Program-made: the position numbers and the translations under genes
Source of the DNA: Alloboseaceae bacterium BT-24-1
GTDB taxonomy: Bacteria; Pseudomonadota; Alphaproteobacteria; Rhizobiales; Beijerinckiaceae
Direction: 5' to 3'
DNA length: 64,000 nucleotides
Assembly (NCBI GenBank): GCA_025846845.1
Contig: JAOYTL010000011.1
Coordinates: forward strand, 62,001 to 126,000
Notes under the pieces: model-generated
The model's input: the letters and a program-made list of their open reading frames with translations, nothing else
Databases searched by the model: none
Told to the model about the DNA's origin: nothing
Shown here: piece after piece, positions 8,155-15,795 of the stretch
Layout of the letters: each line of letters starts with the position of its first letter
Position numbering within the stretch: the first letter of the stretch is position 1

Positions 8155-9747
8155 TCACTTCTTGCGGATGTTCCAGAACAAGGGGATCGGTGAATCGATC
8201 AGGCCTTCGACGTTTCCTCGATAGGCGGTGAGCTGCTTGTACTGACCGGTCAGCCCATAGATCGAGGCGGCATAGGCCTCCTGCTGGATCTTGTCGGCGA
8301 TTGCACCCTGTTCGGCCTCGGGCGCCTTGAGGAAGGCGGTTCTCAGCGTCTCGATCGCCTCGTTCTTCGGCCAGCCGATCGAGGCCTTGCCGACGCCGCC
8401 GGCGCGCAGGGCATTGTTGAGGAACGGCACGGAGTAGTTCGTACTGTCGGCATATTGCGGGCCGATATTCCAACCGCCCTGAGCGATCGGCTCCTGCTTC
8501 AGCATCAGCGCGAAGATGGTGGCGCCGTCCGTCGCCCGGAGCTCGACATTCATGCCGATCGCCTTGAGGTTGTCGAAGAGCACGACGGTGATCGGATGCA
8601 GGATCGCGTCGTCGACGGCATCGAGCAGCACGACCTTGTCGCCCTTGTAGCCGGCCTCGGTAAGGGTCTTCTTCGCCTCGTCGAGGTTCTTCTTGAACAG
8701 CAGCTGGTTGGAGGCGAGATCCCGGCCGAAGCGGGTGCCGCAGAAATAGAAGCTGCGGCAGGGCTCCCAGCTGCGCTTGTCGTCGCTGAGCACGCGCAGG
8801 TATTCGCCCTGCTCGATCGTCTGCAGGACGGCGCGCCGGACCTTCTCGTTGTCGAACGGCGGGTGGATGTGGTTGAAGCGGATCATCGTCTGCATGCCGA
8901 AGGGATCGACGGCGCGGACGGTGATGTCCTTCTCCTTTTGCAGCGTGGGTAGAAGATCGGACGGCGGATGCTCGAGCCAGTCGACCTCGCCGGCCATCAG
9001 AGCAGCCGCGGCGGTAGCGCCGCTGGGAATGAACACCCATTCCATGCGCTCGATATTGGCGACCTTACCGCCGGCCATGAAGTCCGACGGCTCGGAGCGG
9101 GGCTTGTAGCCCTTGAATTTCTTGTAGACCGCCTTGTCGCCCGGCATCCATTCGTCACGCGCGAACATGAACGGACCGGAGCCGATCACCTCCTTGATCT
9201 GCTCGAAGCCGCTGGTCTTGGCGATGCGCTCGGGCATCATGAACGGCACCGGCGAGCCGGTCTTGGCCAGCGCCGAGAGGACGTGGCCGAACGGTTCCTT
9301 CAGCACGATCTCGAAGCTGTCGGTACCGGTCGCCTTGATCTCGCCGGCGGCTGCGATCAGCGCCTGGCCGACGGAGTCGCGCTGGCCCCAACGCTTGATC
9401 GAGGCGACACAGTCGGCGGCGGTGACCGGCGCGCCGTCATGCCAGGTCAGGCCCGGCCGCAGCTTGAACTTGTATTGCAGCTTGTCGTCGGAGATCGTCC
9501 AGGTATCCACCATCTGTGGCTTGACCTGAAACTTCGAGTCGAAGGCGAACAGCGTGTCGTAGACGAGATAGCCGTGGTTGCGGCTGTTGTACTCCAGCGA
9601 CCAGATCGGATCGATGACACGGATATCAGTCGCCGCGGCGAAGCGGAATGTATCCTTGTCCTGCGCTAGCGCTGTCGTCGCCACGCTGGCCGCGATCACG
9701 ACGCCAGCGGCGCGCGCAGCACGCGCAAAACTTGTCCGGATGTTCAT
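8155..9747 (-). CDS. ABC transporter substrate-binding protein, family 5 (DppA-like)
   Basis: A 530-residue periplasmic solute-binding protein. A Sec signal peptide of about 28 residues ends in TTALAQDK. The mature protein begins with FRFAAATDIRVIDPIW and includes YKFKLRPGLTWHDGAPVTA, the hallmark region of family 5 (dipeptide/nickel/opine) receptors. Length is normal for the family. It heads the three-gene minus-strand transporter unit. The 156-base gap from the preceding eleven-gene run on the same strand suggests its own promoter. The ligand is not identifiable from sequence alone. Confidence 0.92.
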   Translation of the reverse strand: MNIRTSFARAARAAGVVIAASVATTALAQDKDTFRFAAATDIRVIDPIWSLEYNSRNHGYLVYDTLFAFDSKFQVKPQMVDTWTISDDKLQYKFKLRPGLTWHDGAPVTAADCVASIKRWGQRDSVGQALIAAAGEIKATGTDSFEIVLKEPFGHVLSALAKTGSPVPFMMPERIAKTSGFEQIKEVIGSGPFMFARDEWMPGDKAVYKKFKGYKPRSEPSDFMAGGKVANIERMEWVFIPSGATAAAALMAGEVDWLEHPPSDLLPTLQKEKDITVRAVDPFGMQTMIRFNHIHPPFDNEKVRRAVLQTIEQGEYLRVLSDDKRSWEPCRSFYFCGTRFGRDLASNQLLFKKNLDEAKKTLTEAGYKGDKVVLLDAVDDAILHPITVVLFDNLKAIGMNVELRATDGATIFALMLKQEPIAQGGWNIGPQYADSTNYSVPFLNNALRAGGVGKASIGWPKNEAIETLRTAFLKAPEAEQGAIADKIQQEAYAASIYGLTGQYKQLTAYRGNVEGLIDSPIPLFWNIRKK

Positions 9748-9880
9748 TGTCTGAGCTCCTCACCTGAACGAGATCACGGGTCGCGCGCTCTACGGCGTTT
9801 GATCGACCGGTGTCGGTGAGGAAGGCTCGATATAACGAGGATTGAGACCCTCGCTATCGCCAACCGCCTGATCTTTGAAG

Positions 9881-9898
9881 CCTGAGGCCATGCCTCGG
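9881..9898 (-). terminator. Weak hairpin after the eleven-gene run
   Basis: On the minus strand a seven-pair stem with one bulged A and a three-base loop lies immediately after the stop of the enolase-superfamily gene. It has no U-run, so it is only a possible terminator of the 9904-21050 transcription unit. The rest of 9748-9903 holds no gene and presumably contains the promoter of the DppA-like gene. Confidence 0.3.
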
Positions 9899-9903
9899 GA
9901 ATG

Positions 9904-11004
9904 TCAAGCATTCTCCGATAGTTGCGACAATCCGGAGCCGACACCTTGTGGTAGAGTGAGCCGGCCCTCGACAGCCTCCAGTCCGGTGAAGGGATCATCG
10001 AGCAGATGATCGAACTCGGCGAACTCGACGGGGTAGTGGAAGGACGGCAATGCCGCCGCCAGATGCAGGCATTGCGCCGCGATCAGGCGGGGGCCATAGG
10101 CGGTCCCGACCCGGTAGGCGCGCCCCGCTGCCTCGCAGATTTGCGCGGCGATAAAGACCTTACCGATCCCCCCGAGCACCGAGCTCTTCAGGTTGAAGCT
10201 GTCGCAGGCGCCTTCCGAGATCAGCGTGACGATGTCGCGCAGCGAGCGGATCGCCTCATCGGCCTCGACCGCGATCGGGCTGCGCTGCGAGACGAAGGCC
10301 AGCCCGGCAATGTCCGCCGCGGGGACCGGCTGCTCGACGAGGTCGACATCGTGGCGCGCGATGCGCTCGATCATGCGAAGCGCTGCTTTCGGCGTGTAGC
10401 TCTGGTTGGCGTCGGCGGAGAGCCTGAGATCGGGGCCAACGCTCTGACGCACGGCCTGGACGCGCGCCTCGGCGAGATCGGCGTCGCCGTCGATCTTCAC
10501 TTTCAGGCAGCGATAGCCCAGCCCGGCCAAACGCGCGGCGTCCGCGGCCATGCCCTGCGGGTCCTTGAGCGGCAGGATGCGCTGGACTTCGACGCTTTGC
10601 CGCCGTGCGCCGCCGAAGAGCACATGCAGCGGTACGCACAGGATCCTGGCCGCCAGTTCATGCAGAGCGCTGTCGATGCCGGCCTTGACCGCCTCGTGCT
10701 CGGAGAGGGCCTTGTCGAGGCGGTCCCGCGTTTGGGCGTAACGCAGTGGGTCGGCGCCGAGCAGGACGGGGCGCAGCACCTCGATCGCGGCCTCCGAGCC
10801 GGCGAGATCGTCGGCATAGAACGCCATCGCCTCGACATGCCCCTCGCCGACGGCGCCAGAGGCGGCGCGCAGCGTCACGATCAGCCCGTCGAGGCGCGGG
10901 ATGCCGCCCAAGGCGAAGCGCCAGGCCGGATCCTGCTGCGGCTGGACGCAGCGCCTGACCTCGACGGCGACGATCCGGTCGGCCTCAACGGAAGGGGTAG
11001 CCAT
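9904..11004 (-). CDS. Enolase superfamily enzyme (mandelate racemase/muconate lactonizing type)
   Basis: A 366-residue protein of the MR/MLE subgroup of the enolase superfamily. The barrel carries the KxK acid/base pair (LKVKIDGD, about residue 160), and metal-ligand positions are visible in SADANQ, VEQPV and VEADE, with a lysine in FNLKSS at the end of the sixth strand. The KxK plus opposite lysine pattern is that of the muconate-lactonizing, o-succinylbenzoate synthase and dipeptide epimerase branch. ATG 11004 is preferred to TTG 11010 because TAGGAG sits ten bases upstream. It is the last gene of the eleven-gene minus-strand run. Substrate unknown; a cycloisomerase, racemase or epimerase role is inferred. 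Confidence 0.86.
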   Translation of the reverse strand: MATPSVEADRIVAVEVRRCVQPQQDPAWRFALGGIPRLDGLIVTLRAASGAVGEGHVEAMAFYADDLAGSEAAIEVLRPVLLGADPLRYAQTRDRLDKALSEHEAVKAGIDSALHELAARILCVPLHVLFGGARRQSVEVQRILPLKDPQGMAADAARLAGLGYRCLKVKIDGDADLAEARVQAVRQSVGPDLRLSADANQSYTPKAALRMIERIARHDVDLVEQPVPAADIAGLAFVSQRSPIAVEADEAIRSLRDIVTLISEGACDSFNLKSSVLGGIGKVFIAAQICEAAGRAYRVGTAYGPRLIAAQCLHLAAALPSFHYPVEFAEFDHLLDDPFTGLEAVEGRLTLPQGVGSGLSQLSENA

Positions 11005-11017
11005 GATCAAGGTGCTC

Positions 11018-11827
11018 CTAGCGGCTCACCGAGCCGAGAAAGTTCAGGATTTCGCGGTTGTAGAGGTCCGGCACCTCCCACCAGGGCGAATGACCGGAAT
11101 CGGGCAGGACGGTCAGGCGCGCGCCCGGGATCTTGCTGGCGATCAGGCGCGCATTGGCCGGCGGGGCGTAGAGATCGGCATCGCCGGTCAGCACCAGGGC
11201 CGGAAAGTCGAAGCGCTGCAGATCGACCCAGCGGATGCGGTTGGCGAAGCGCAAGGGAACCCGCTCGACGCCGGAGCGTGCGAGCATCTCGTTCCAGCGC
11301 GCGACGCTGTCGGGGCATTGCGCGCGATAGGACGGGCCGAGCTCGCGGAAATCATGGGGAAGCTGCTCGAACTCTGGCGGCAGCAGCCGCTGCAGGATTG
11401 CCTGGTAGTCGTCATCGACCAGGCCGACGACGCTGCTGGAGATGACGAAGCTGAGCAGCCGCCGGGGATGCGAGACGGCGAAGTCGGTCGCGACCATGCC
11501 GCCGGCAGCGGTGCCGATCAGATGGAAGCGGTCGATCGCGAGCGCATCGATCAGCCGGAGCAGGTCGGTCGACGCGGGCGTCGTTGCAGCCACGTCGCCG
11601 TCGTCGGAGCCGAAATGCCCGCGCCGGGAATAGCCGATGACGCGATAGCCGGCTTTCGCGAAGACCGGCCATTGCTGGTCCCAGCACTCGCCGCTGCCGG
11701 CCGAGGCGTGCAGCAGGACGATGGCGGGCCCAATGCCGCCGGTATCCCAGACCCATAGCCGCACGCCGTCGCCGACATCGACCTGGGTTTCGTGCCGCGA
11801 GCGGCCTTGGGGGAGGGCAGCGTTCAC
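11018..11827 (-). CDS. Cytoplasmic alpha/beta-hydrolase fold protein lacking the nucleophile serine
   Basis: A 269-residue alpha/beta-hydrolase-fold protein without signal peptide. It is a clear paralogue of the protein encoded at 5157-6128: both share GYRVIGYSRRG, FHL-GTAAGGMVATDFAVSHP and LPHDF-ELGPSYR. The elbow is GTAAGG, so the nucleophile position is alanine, while the acid (TGDADLYAPP) and histidine (DSGHSPWW) loops are kept. The start is GTG 11827, four bases after the RidA stop. It lies inside the acyl-CoA degradation run, so its substrate is probably an intermediate of that pathway. Two independent copies with the same change argue for selected, non-classical chemistry. Confidence 0.85.
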   Translation of the reverse strand: MNAALPQGRSRHETQVDVGDGVRLWVWDTGGIGPAIVLLHASAGSGECWDQQWPVFAKAGYRVIGYSRRGHFGSDDGDVAATTPASTDLLRLIDALAIDRFHLIGTAAGGMVATDFAVSHPRRLLSFVISSSVVGLVDDDYQAILQRLLPPEFEQLPHDFRELGPSYRAQCPDSVARWNEMLARSGVERVPLRFANRIRWVDLQRFDFPALVLTGDADLYAPPANARLIASKIPGARLTVLPDSGHSPWWEVPDLYNREILNFLGSVSR

Positions 11828-11831
11828 CGGC

Positions 11832-12227
11832 TCAGTCCGCCTTGAACGCGATGGCGTCGGCCTCGATCAGCCAGGCGGGATTGGCGAGGCCACCGACCAC
11901 GAAGGCCGTCGTCGCCGGCGGCTTTGCCGAGAAGTAGCCGTTGCGGATGCCGGCATAGCCGATGATCTCCTCGGCGCTGCGGCAATAGGCGGTGATCTTG
12001 ACGATGTCGTCGAAGCCCATCCCGGCCGAGGCGAGGACGGCGCCGATGTTCTCCATCATCTGGCGGACCTGGTCGTCGAAGGCTTCGGGAATGGAGCCGT
12101 CGGGCCGGACGCCGACCTGTCCGGCGACGAAGAGCTGGCGGCCAGGGCCGCGCGTCTCGACCCCGTGCGAATAGAGATTGCGGGCGGGCGGCGCGATCGA
12201 GGTCGGGTTGTGCTGGATGATGGTCAT
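11832..12227 (-). CDS. RidA/YjgF/YER057c/UK114 family protein
   Basis: A 131-residue Rid-family protein with the typical GRQLFVAGQVGVRPDGSIP opening, the MMENIGAVLASAGMGFDDIVKIT helix and the C-terminal LIEADAIAFKAD strand. The archetype RidA hydrolyses reactive enamine/imine intermediates using a conserved arginine in the ARLP segment; here that segment reads VVGGLANP, so this belongs to another Rid subgroup. It lies between the aldehyde dehydrogenase and the alpha/beta-hydrolase genes with short gaps and is probably co-transcribed. Confidence 0.88.
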   Translation of the reverse strand: MTIIQHNPTSIAPPARNLYSHGVETRGPGRQLFVAGQVGVRPDGSIPEAFDDQVRQMMENIGAVLASAGMGFDDIVKITAYCRSAEEIIGYAGIRNGYFSAKPPATTAFVVGGLANPAWLIEADAIAFKAD

Positions 12228-12258
12228 GGTCGTCTCTTGCAGGTGGAAAAGGGTGGGG

Positions 12259-13689
12259 TCAGGCGCCGACCTGGCTGACGAATTTAGTCGAGAGATAGGC
12301 TTCGAGCCCCTCCGTGCCGCCTTCGCTGCCGTAGCCGGAATCCTTGATGCCGCCGAAGGGCGTCTCGGCCGCGGCGAGGCCGAAATGGTTGATCGAGACC
12401 ATGCCGCTCTCAAGCCCATCAGCGAATTGCGCGGCCCGCCGGGTCGAGCGGGTGAAGGCGAAGGCGGCGAGGCCGAAGGGCAGCGCGTTCGAGCGCTCGA
12501 TCGCCTCGTCGACCGAGCCGACCCGCACCAGCGCCGCGACCGGCCCGAACGGTTCGTCGCACATGATCCTGGCGCTGTCTGGCACGTCGGAGAGAACGGT
12601 CGGCTCGAAGAAGAAGCCTTCATTGCCGATCCGGCGCCCACCGGTTTCGAGCCTGGCACCATGCTGGACGGCATCGGCGACGAAGTCCTGCAGCGCATCG
12701 AGCCTACGGGCATTGGCGAGCGGGCCCATCTGCGTGCCCTCGGCCGCGCCCGCGCCGACCTTGACCGCCTTGGCGGCTTCCGTGAACGCGGCGCGGAAGC
12801 CGTCATAGACGGCGTCCTGTACATAGAAGCGCGTCGGCGAGGCGCAGACCTGGCCGGCATTGCGGAATTTCAGGCCGACGCCGAGCTTCACCACCGCGTC
12901 GAGATCGACATCGTCGCAGACGATGAAGGGGGCATGGCCGCCGAGCTCCATGGTGGCGCGCTTCGCCTGCGCGCCTGCCAGCGCGCCGAGATGCTTGCCG
13001 ACCAGCACCGAGCCGGTGAACGAGACCTTGCGGATGATCGGCGAGGCGATCAGGCGCTCGGAGATCTCGGCGGGTACGCCGAACAGGATGTTGAGAACGC
13101 CCTCGGGCAGCCCAGCCTCCTGGAAGCATCTGGCGAGTTCGATGCAGGCGGAGGGCGCCTCTTCCGGCGGCTTGGCGATGATCGAGCAGCCGGCGGCCAG
13201 CGCCCCGGCGATCTTGCGGACGAGCTGGGCGAGCGGGAAGTTCCAGGGGCTGAAGGCCGCGACGGGGCCGACTGGCTCCTTGATCACGAGCTGGCGCGCG
13301 CCGGGGATGCGCGAGGGGATCACCCGGCCATAGGCGCGCCGGCCTTCCTCGGCATACCATTCGATATGCTCCGGTGCCGTGGCGGCTTCGCCGCGCGCCT
13401 CGGCGAGCGGCTTGCCCTGTTCGCGGGTCATATGCTCAGCCATCACCTCGGCGCGCTCGCGCACCAGTGCGGCGGCGCGGTGCAGGATGCGCGCGCGTTC
13501 GAGCGCGGTCAGGGCACGCCAGGTGGCGAAGCCCTTCCGCGCGGCCGCGAGGGCGGCGTCGACATCGGCGGCCTCAGCGAAACCGAGCTTGCCGATGACC
13601 GCGCCTGTGGCGGGGTCGATGACATCGCCGCTGCGTGATCCGGAAGGCGCGCGCCAGGAGCCGGCGATGAGAAGGGGCTTGTCGAGCAT
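12259..13689 (-). CDS. NAD(P)-dependent aldehyde dehydrogenase, succinate-semialdehyde dehydrogenase-like
   Basis: A 476-residue aldehyde dehydrogenase. The catalytic cysteine is in NAGQVCASPTRF (about residue 282), the general-base glutamate in TMELGGHAPF (about residue 250), and the cofactor region in FSPWNFPLAQLVRKIAGAL and SIIAKPPEEAP. Length and these motifs fit the succinate/glutarate-semialdehyde dehydrogenase (GabD) group, but substrate class cannot be fixed by sequence reading. In this operon it would oxidise an aldehyde to an acid that could be activated by the acyl-CoA ligase. Gaps are 75 bases to the upstream TctC gene and 31 bases to the downstream RidA gene. Confidence 0.9.
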   Translation of the reverse strand: MLDKPLLIAGSWRAPSGSRSGDVIDPATGAVIGKLGFAEAADVDAALAAARKGFATWRALTALERARILHRAAALVRERAEVMAEHMTREQGKPLAEARGEAATAPEHIEWYAEEGRRAYGRVIPSRIPGARQLVIKEPVGPVAAFSPWNFPLAQLVRKIAGALAAGCSIIAKPPEEAPSACIELARCFQEAGLPEGVLNILFGVPAEISERLIASPIIRKVSFTGSVLVGKHLGALAGAQAKRATMELGGHAPFIVCDDVDLDAVVKLGVGLKFRNAGQVCASPTRFYVQDAVYDGFRAAFTEAAKAVKVGAGAAEGTQMGPLANARRLDALQDFVADAVQHGARLETGGRRIGNEGFFFEPTVLSDVPDSARIMCDEPFGPVAALVRVGSVDEAIERSNALPFGLAAFAFTRSTRRAAQFADGLESGMVSINHFGLAAAETPFGGIKDSGYGSEGGTEGLEAYLSTKFVSQVGA

Positions 13690-13764
13690 GATCTGATGTC
13701 CTGCATTGAAAGTGCTGGGCCGCTGCTGCGCGACCTGCGATTGGTCGAAAGAGGCGTGCGGGCC

Positions 13765-14736
13765 CTATTCGAGCTTGACCCCGATCGACGCGATCAGCGG
13801 GCCCCATTTCGCCCGCTCGGCCTTGATGAAGGCGACGAATTCGTCCGGAGAGGTCGGCGAGGAGATCGCTTCCTGGCTCTCGAACTGCTTCACCAGCTCG
13901 TCCGAGCGCAGCGTCGCCAGGGCGGCGGCGTGGATCCTGCCGGAGACTTCGGCCGGCATTCCGGCCGGGCCGATCAGCCCGTACCAGTTGTCGGAGATGA
14001 CCTTGGGAAAGCCGGCTTCGGCCGTGGTCGGGACATCCGGCAGGGCCTTGATGCGCTTCTCGGTGGTGACCGCGAGCGCATTGACGCTGCCGGCCTGGAT
14101 CTGCGGCAGCAGCACCGGGATATCGGCCGTGACCATGTCGATATGGCCAGCGATCAGGTCGTTCACGGCCGGGGCGGCGCCGCGATAGGGCACATGGGTG
14201 ATGTCGATGGCGGCTTCCGCCTTGAACAGCTCGCTGGCGAGATGGGTGATGCTGCCGAGCCCGGCCGAGCCGAAATTGACCTTTCCGGGGTTCTTCTTCG
14301 CGTAGGCGACGAGGTCGGCGAGGCTCTTGAGGCCAAGCTTGGCGTTGGTGGTGATCACCTCCGGAACGCGCGACACCAGAGTGAGCGGCGTCAGGCTCGT
14401 CTCCCAGTCGAACGGCATCTTCGGGACCATGAACGGCACGGTCGAGAGCGCCGCCGCGCCGGCCAGAGCGAGCTGGTAGCCGTCCGGCCCGGCCTTGGCG
14501 ATCGCGTCGATGGCGGGCAATCCCGCCGCGCCGCCGGGACGGTTGTCGATGACCACCTGCTGGCCGAGCCGGGCGCTCATCCCGCTGGCGAGCGCCCGGG
14601 CGAACAGGTCGGCCGGGCCGCCGGCCGCAAAGGTGACGATCAGGCGGATCGGCCTGACCGGATAGCCCTGCGCGCCAGCGCTGCGCGGCGCCAGCATGGC
14701 TGCCCCGGCCGTCGCCATGAATGTGCGCCTGTCCAT
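13765..14736 (-). CDS. TctC/Bug family tripartite tricarboxylate transporter receptor
   Basis: A 323-residue periplasmic receptor of the TctC/Bug family. The N-terminus has a Tat-type signal (MDRRTFMATAGAAML) with a probable cut after SAGA. Family motifs are YPVRPIRLIVTFAAGGPADL and VVIDNRPGGAAGL near the N-terminus and TTAEAGFPKV in the C-terminal half. A second ATG at 14736 fits the GGGAGGAGG ribosome-binding site better than the ATG at 14742, which abuts it. There are no TctA/TctB membrane genes in the window, which is common for this family in alpha- and betaproteobacteria. It probably captures a small carboxylate feeding the surrounding acyl-CoA genes. Confidence 0.9.
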   Translation of the reverse strand: MDRRTFMATAGAAMLAPRSAGAQGYPVRPIRLIVTFAAGGPADLFARALASGMSARLGQQVVIDNRPGGAAGLPAIDAIAKAGPDGYQLALAGAAALSTVPFMVPKMPFDWETSLTPLTLVSRVPEVITTNAKLGLKSLADLVAYAKKNPGKVNFGSAGLGSITHLASELFKAEAAIDITHVPYRGAAPAVNDLIAGHIDMVTADIPVLLPQIQAGSVNALAVTTEKRIKALPDVPTTAEAGFPKVISDNWYGLIGPAGMPAEVSGRIHAAALATLRSDELVKQFESQEAISSPTSPDEFVAFIKAERAKWGPLIASIGVKLE

Positions 14737-14787
14737 GTCCATCCTCCTCCCGTTTGTTGGTTTTTCGGCCCCGTTGCGGGGGGCTGT

Positions 14788-15795
14788 TCACGAAGGCTGC
14801 AAGGCGGGCTTGCGGGCGGGTTGAGCTGCAGGAAGCCGCGCCAGCGTCGCCCGGTATTCCCCGGCGATCCGCGCCACGAGCTCGCCGGCCGGGACGATGT
14901 CGTCGATTAGCCCGGCGCTCTGCCCGGCCTCGACCTTGCCGTCCTCGATATCGCCGTCGAAGGCGGCGAGCTTCAGCGACGAGCGCTGGAAGAGTTCGCG
15001 CCGTTCCTCGTCCGGGCGTCCGGCACGCTCGGCCGCCGCCATCGCCTCGGCGAAGCGGTTGCGCAGCACGCGGATCATGCCGAAGCCGCGCCCGACCACC
15101 ATGGTGTCGGAAACGGAGGCCGTGACGACGCGGCGGCGATAATCGTCATGCAGGTGCGCTTCGGGCGTCGCCATGAAGCGGGTGCCGAGCTGCACGGCAT
15201 CGGCGCCCAGCGCGAGCGCGGCCGCAAGGCCCTGGCCGTCGGCGATGCCGCCGCCCAGCACGATCGGCAGCTCGGGAACGGCTTTCGCCACCGCGCGGCC
15301 GATCACCAAGGTCGAGACCAGTTCGGGCGGCGGGTGGCCGCCGGCCTCGCCGCCGACCACGACGAGGCCGTCGACGCCCTTGGCCGCCGCCTTGGCGGCA
15401 TGGAGCTCGGAGGCGACGACATGCAGGCAGCGCGTGCCGATCGCCTTGAAACGATCGAGATAGCGGTCCGGTCCGCCCTGCGAGGCGATGATGACCGGGA
15501 CGCGCTCGTCCACCAGCAAGGTGAGGATGTCGTCGACCTCCTTGCGGTAGAGCGGGACGTTGACGGCGAAAGGGCGATCCGTCTCGGCGCGCACGCCGGC
15601 GATCGCGGCCTTGAGGTCGTCGCGGCGCATCGGCCCGGCGGCGATGACGCCGAGCCCGCCCGCGCCCGAGACCGCCGCCGGCAGCGCCGCGCAGGAGGAG
15701 GCCCAGCTCATGCCGGCCTGCACGATCGGCAAGTCGATGCCGACCATCCGGGTGAAGCGCGTCTCGATGCGCAGGCTCTCGATACGCGTGTTCAT
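14788..15795 (-). CDS. Nitronate monooxygenase / 2-nitropropane dioxygenase family flavoprotein
   Basis: A 335-residue FMN-binding TIM-barrel protein of the nitronate monooxygenase family. Diagnostic stretches are GIDLPIVQAGMSW near the N-terminus, SGAGGLGVIAAGPM, the catalytic-histidine region GGEAGGHPPP (about residue 175) and the phosphate-binding GGGIADGQGLAAALALGADA. Family members oxidise alkyl nitronates or act as enoyl-ACP-reductase-like enzymes. Its start codon overlaps the stop of the acyl-CoA ligase gene (ATGA), so it is translationally coupled. Its job in an acyl-CoA operon is unclear; detoxifying nitro compounds such as 3-nitropropionate derivatives is one possibility. Confidence 0.9.
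   Translation of the reverse strand: MNTRIESLRIETRFTRMVGIDLPIVQAGMSWASSCAALPAAVSGAGGLGVIAAGPMRRDDLKAAIAGVRAETDRPFAVNVPLYRKEVDDILTLLVDERVPVIIASQGGPDRYLDRFKAIGTRCLHVVASELHAAKAAAKGVDGLVVVGGEAGGHPPPELVSTLVIGRAVAKAVPELPIVLGGGIADGQGLAAALALGADAVQLGTRFMATPEAHLHDDYRRRVVTASVSDTMVVGRGFGMIRVLRNRFAEAMAAAERAGRPDEERRELFQRSSLKLAAFDGDIEDGKVEAGQSAGLIDDIVPAGELVARIAGEYRATLARLPAAQPARKPALQPS

Noticed and set aside
7076..9040. 654-codon minus-strand frame across the Dpp-type genes
   Set aside because: It is out of frame with the clear permease and receptor genes on the same strand and has shadow-like composition.
9855..9871. Possible fifth leader copy on the minus strand before the DppA-like gene (TCAGGCGGTTGGCGATA matches copy 4 at 15 of 17 bases)
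   Set aside because: A small hairpin follows, but there is no ACA linker, no matching P1 strand in place and no ACCGGC helix. It may be chance; a covariance search could revive it.
12178..13638. 486-codon plus-strand frame opposite the aldehyde dehydrogenase
   Set aside because: Shadow frame; the minus-strand aldehyde dehydrogenase has all catalytic motifs.
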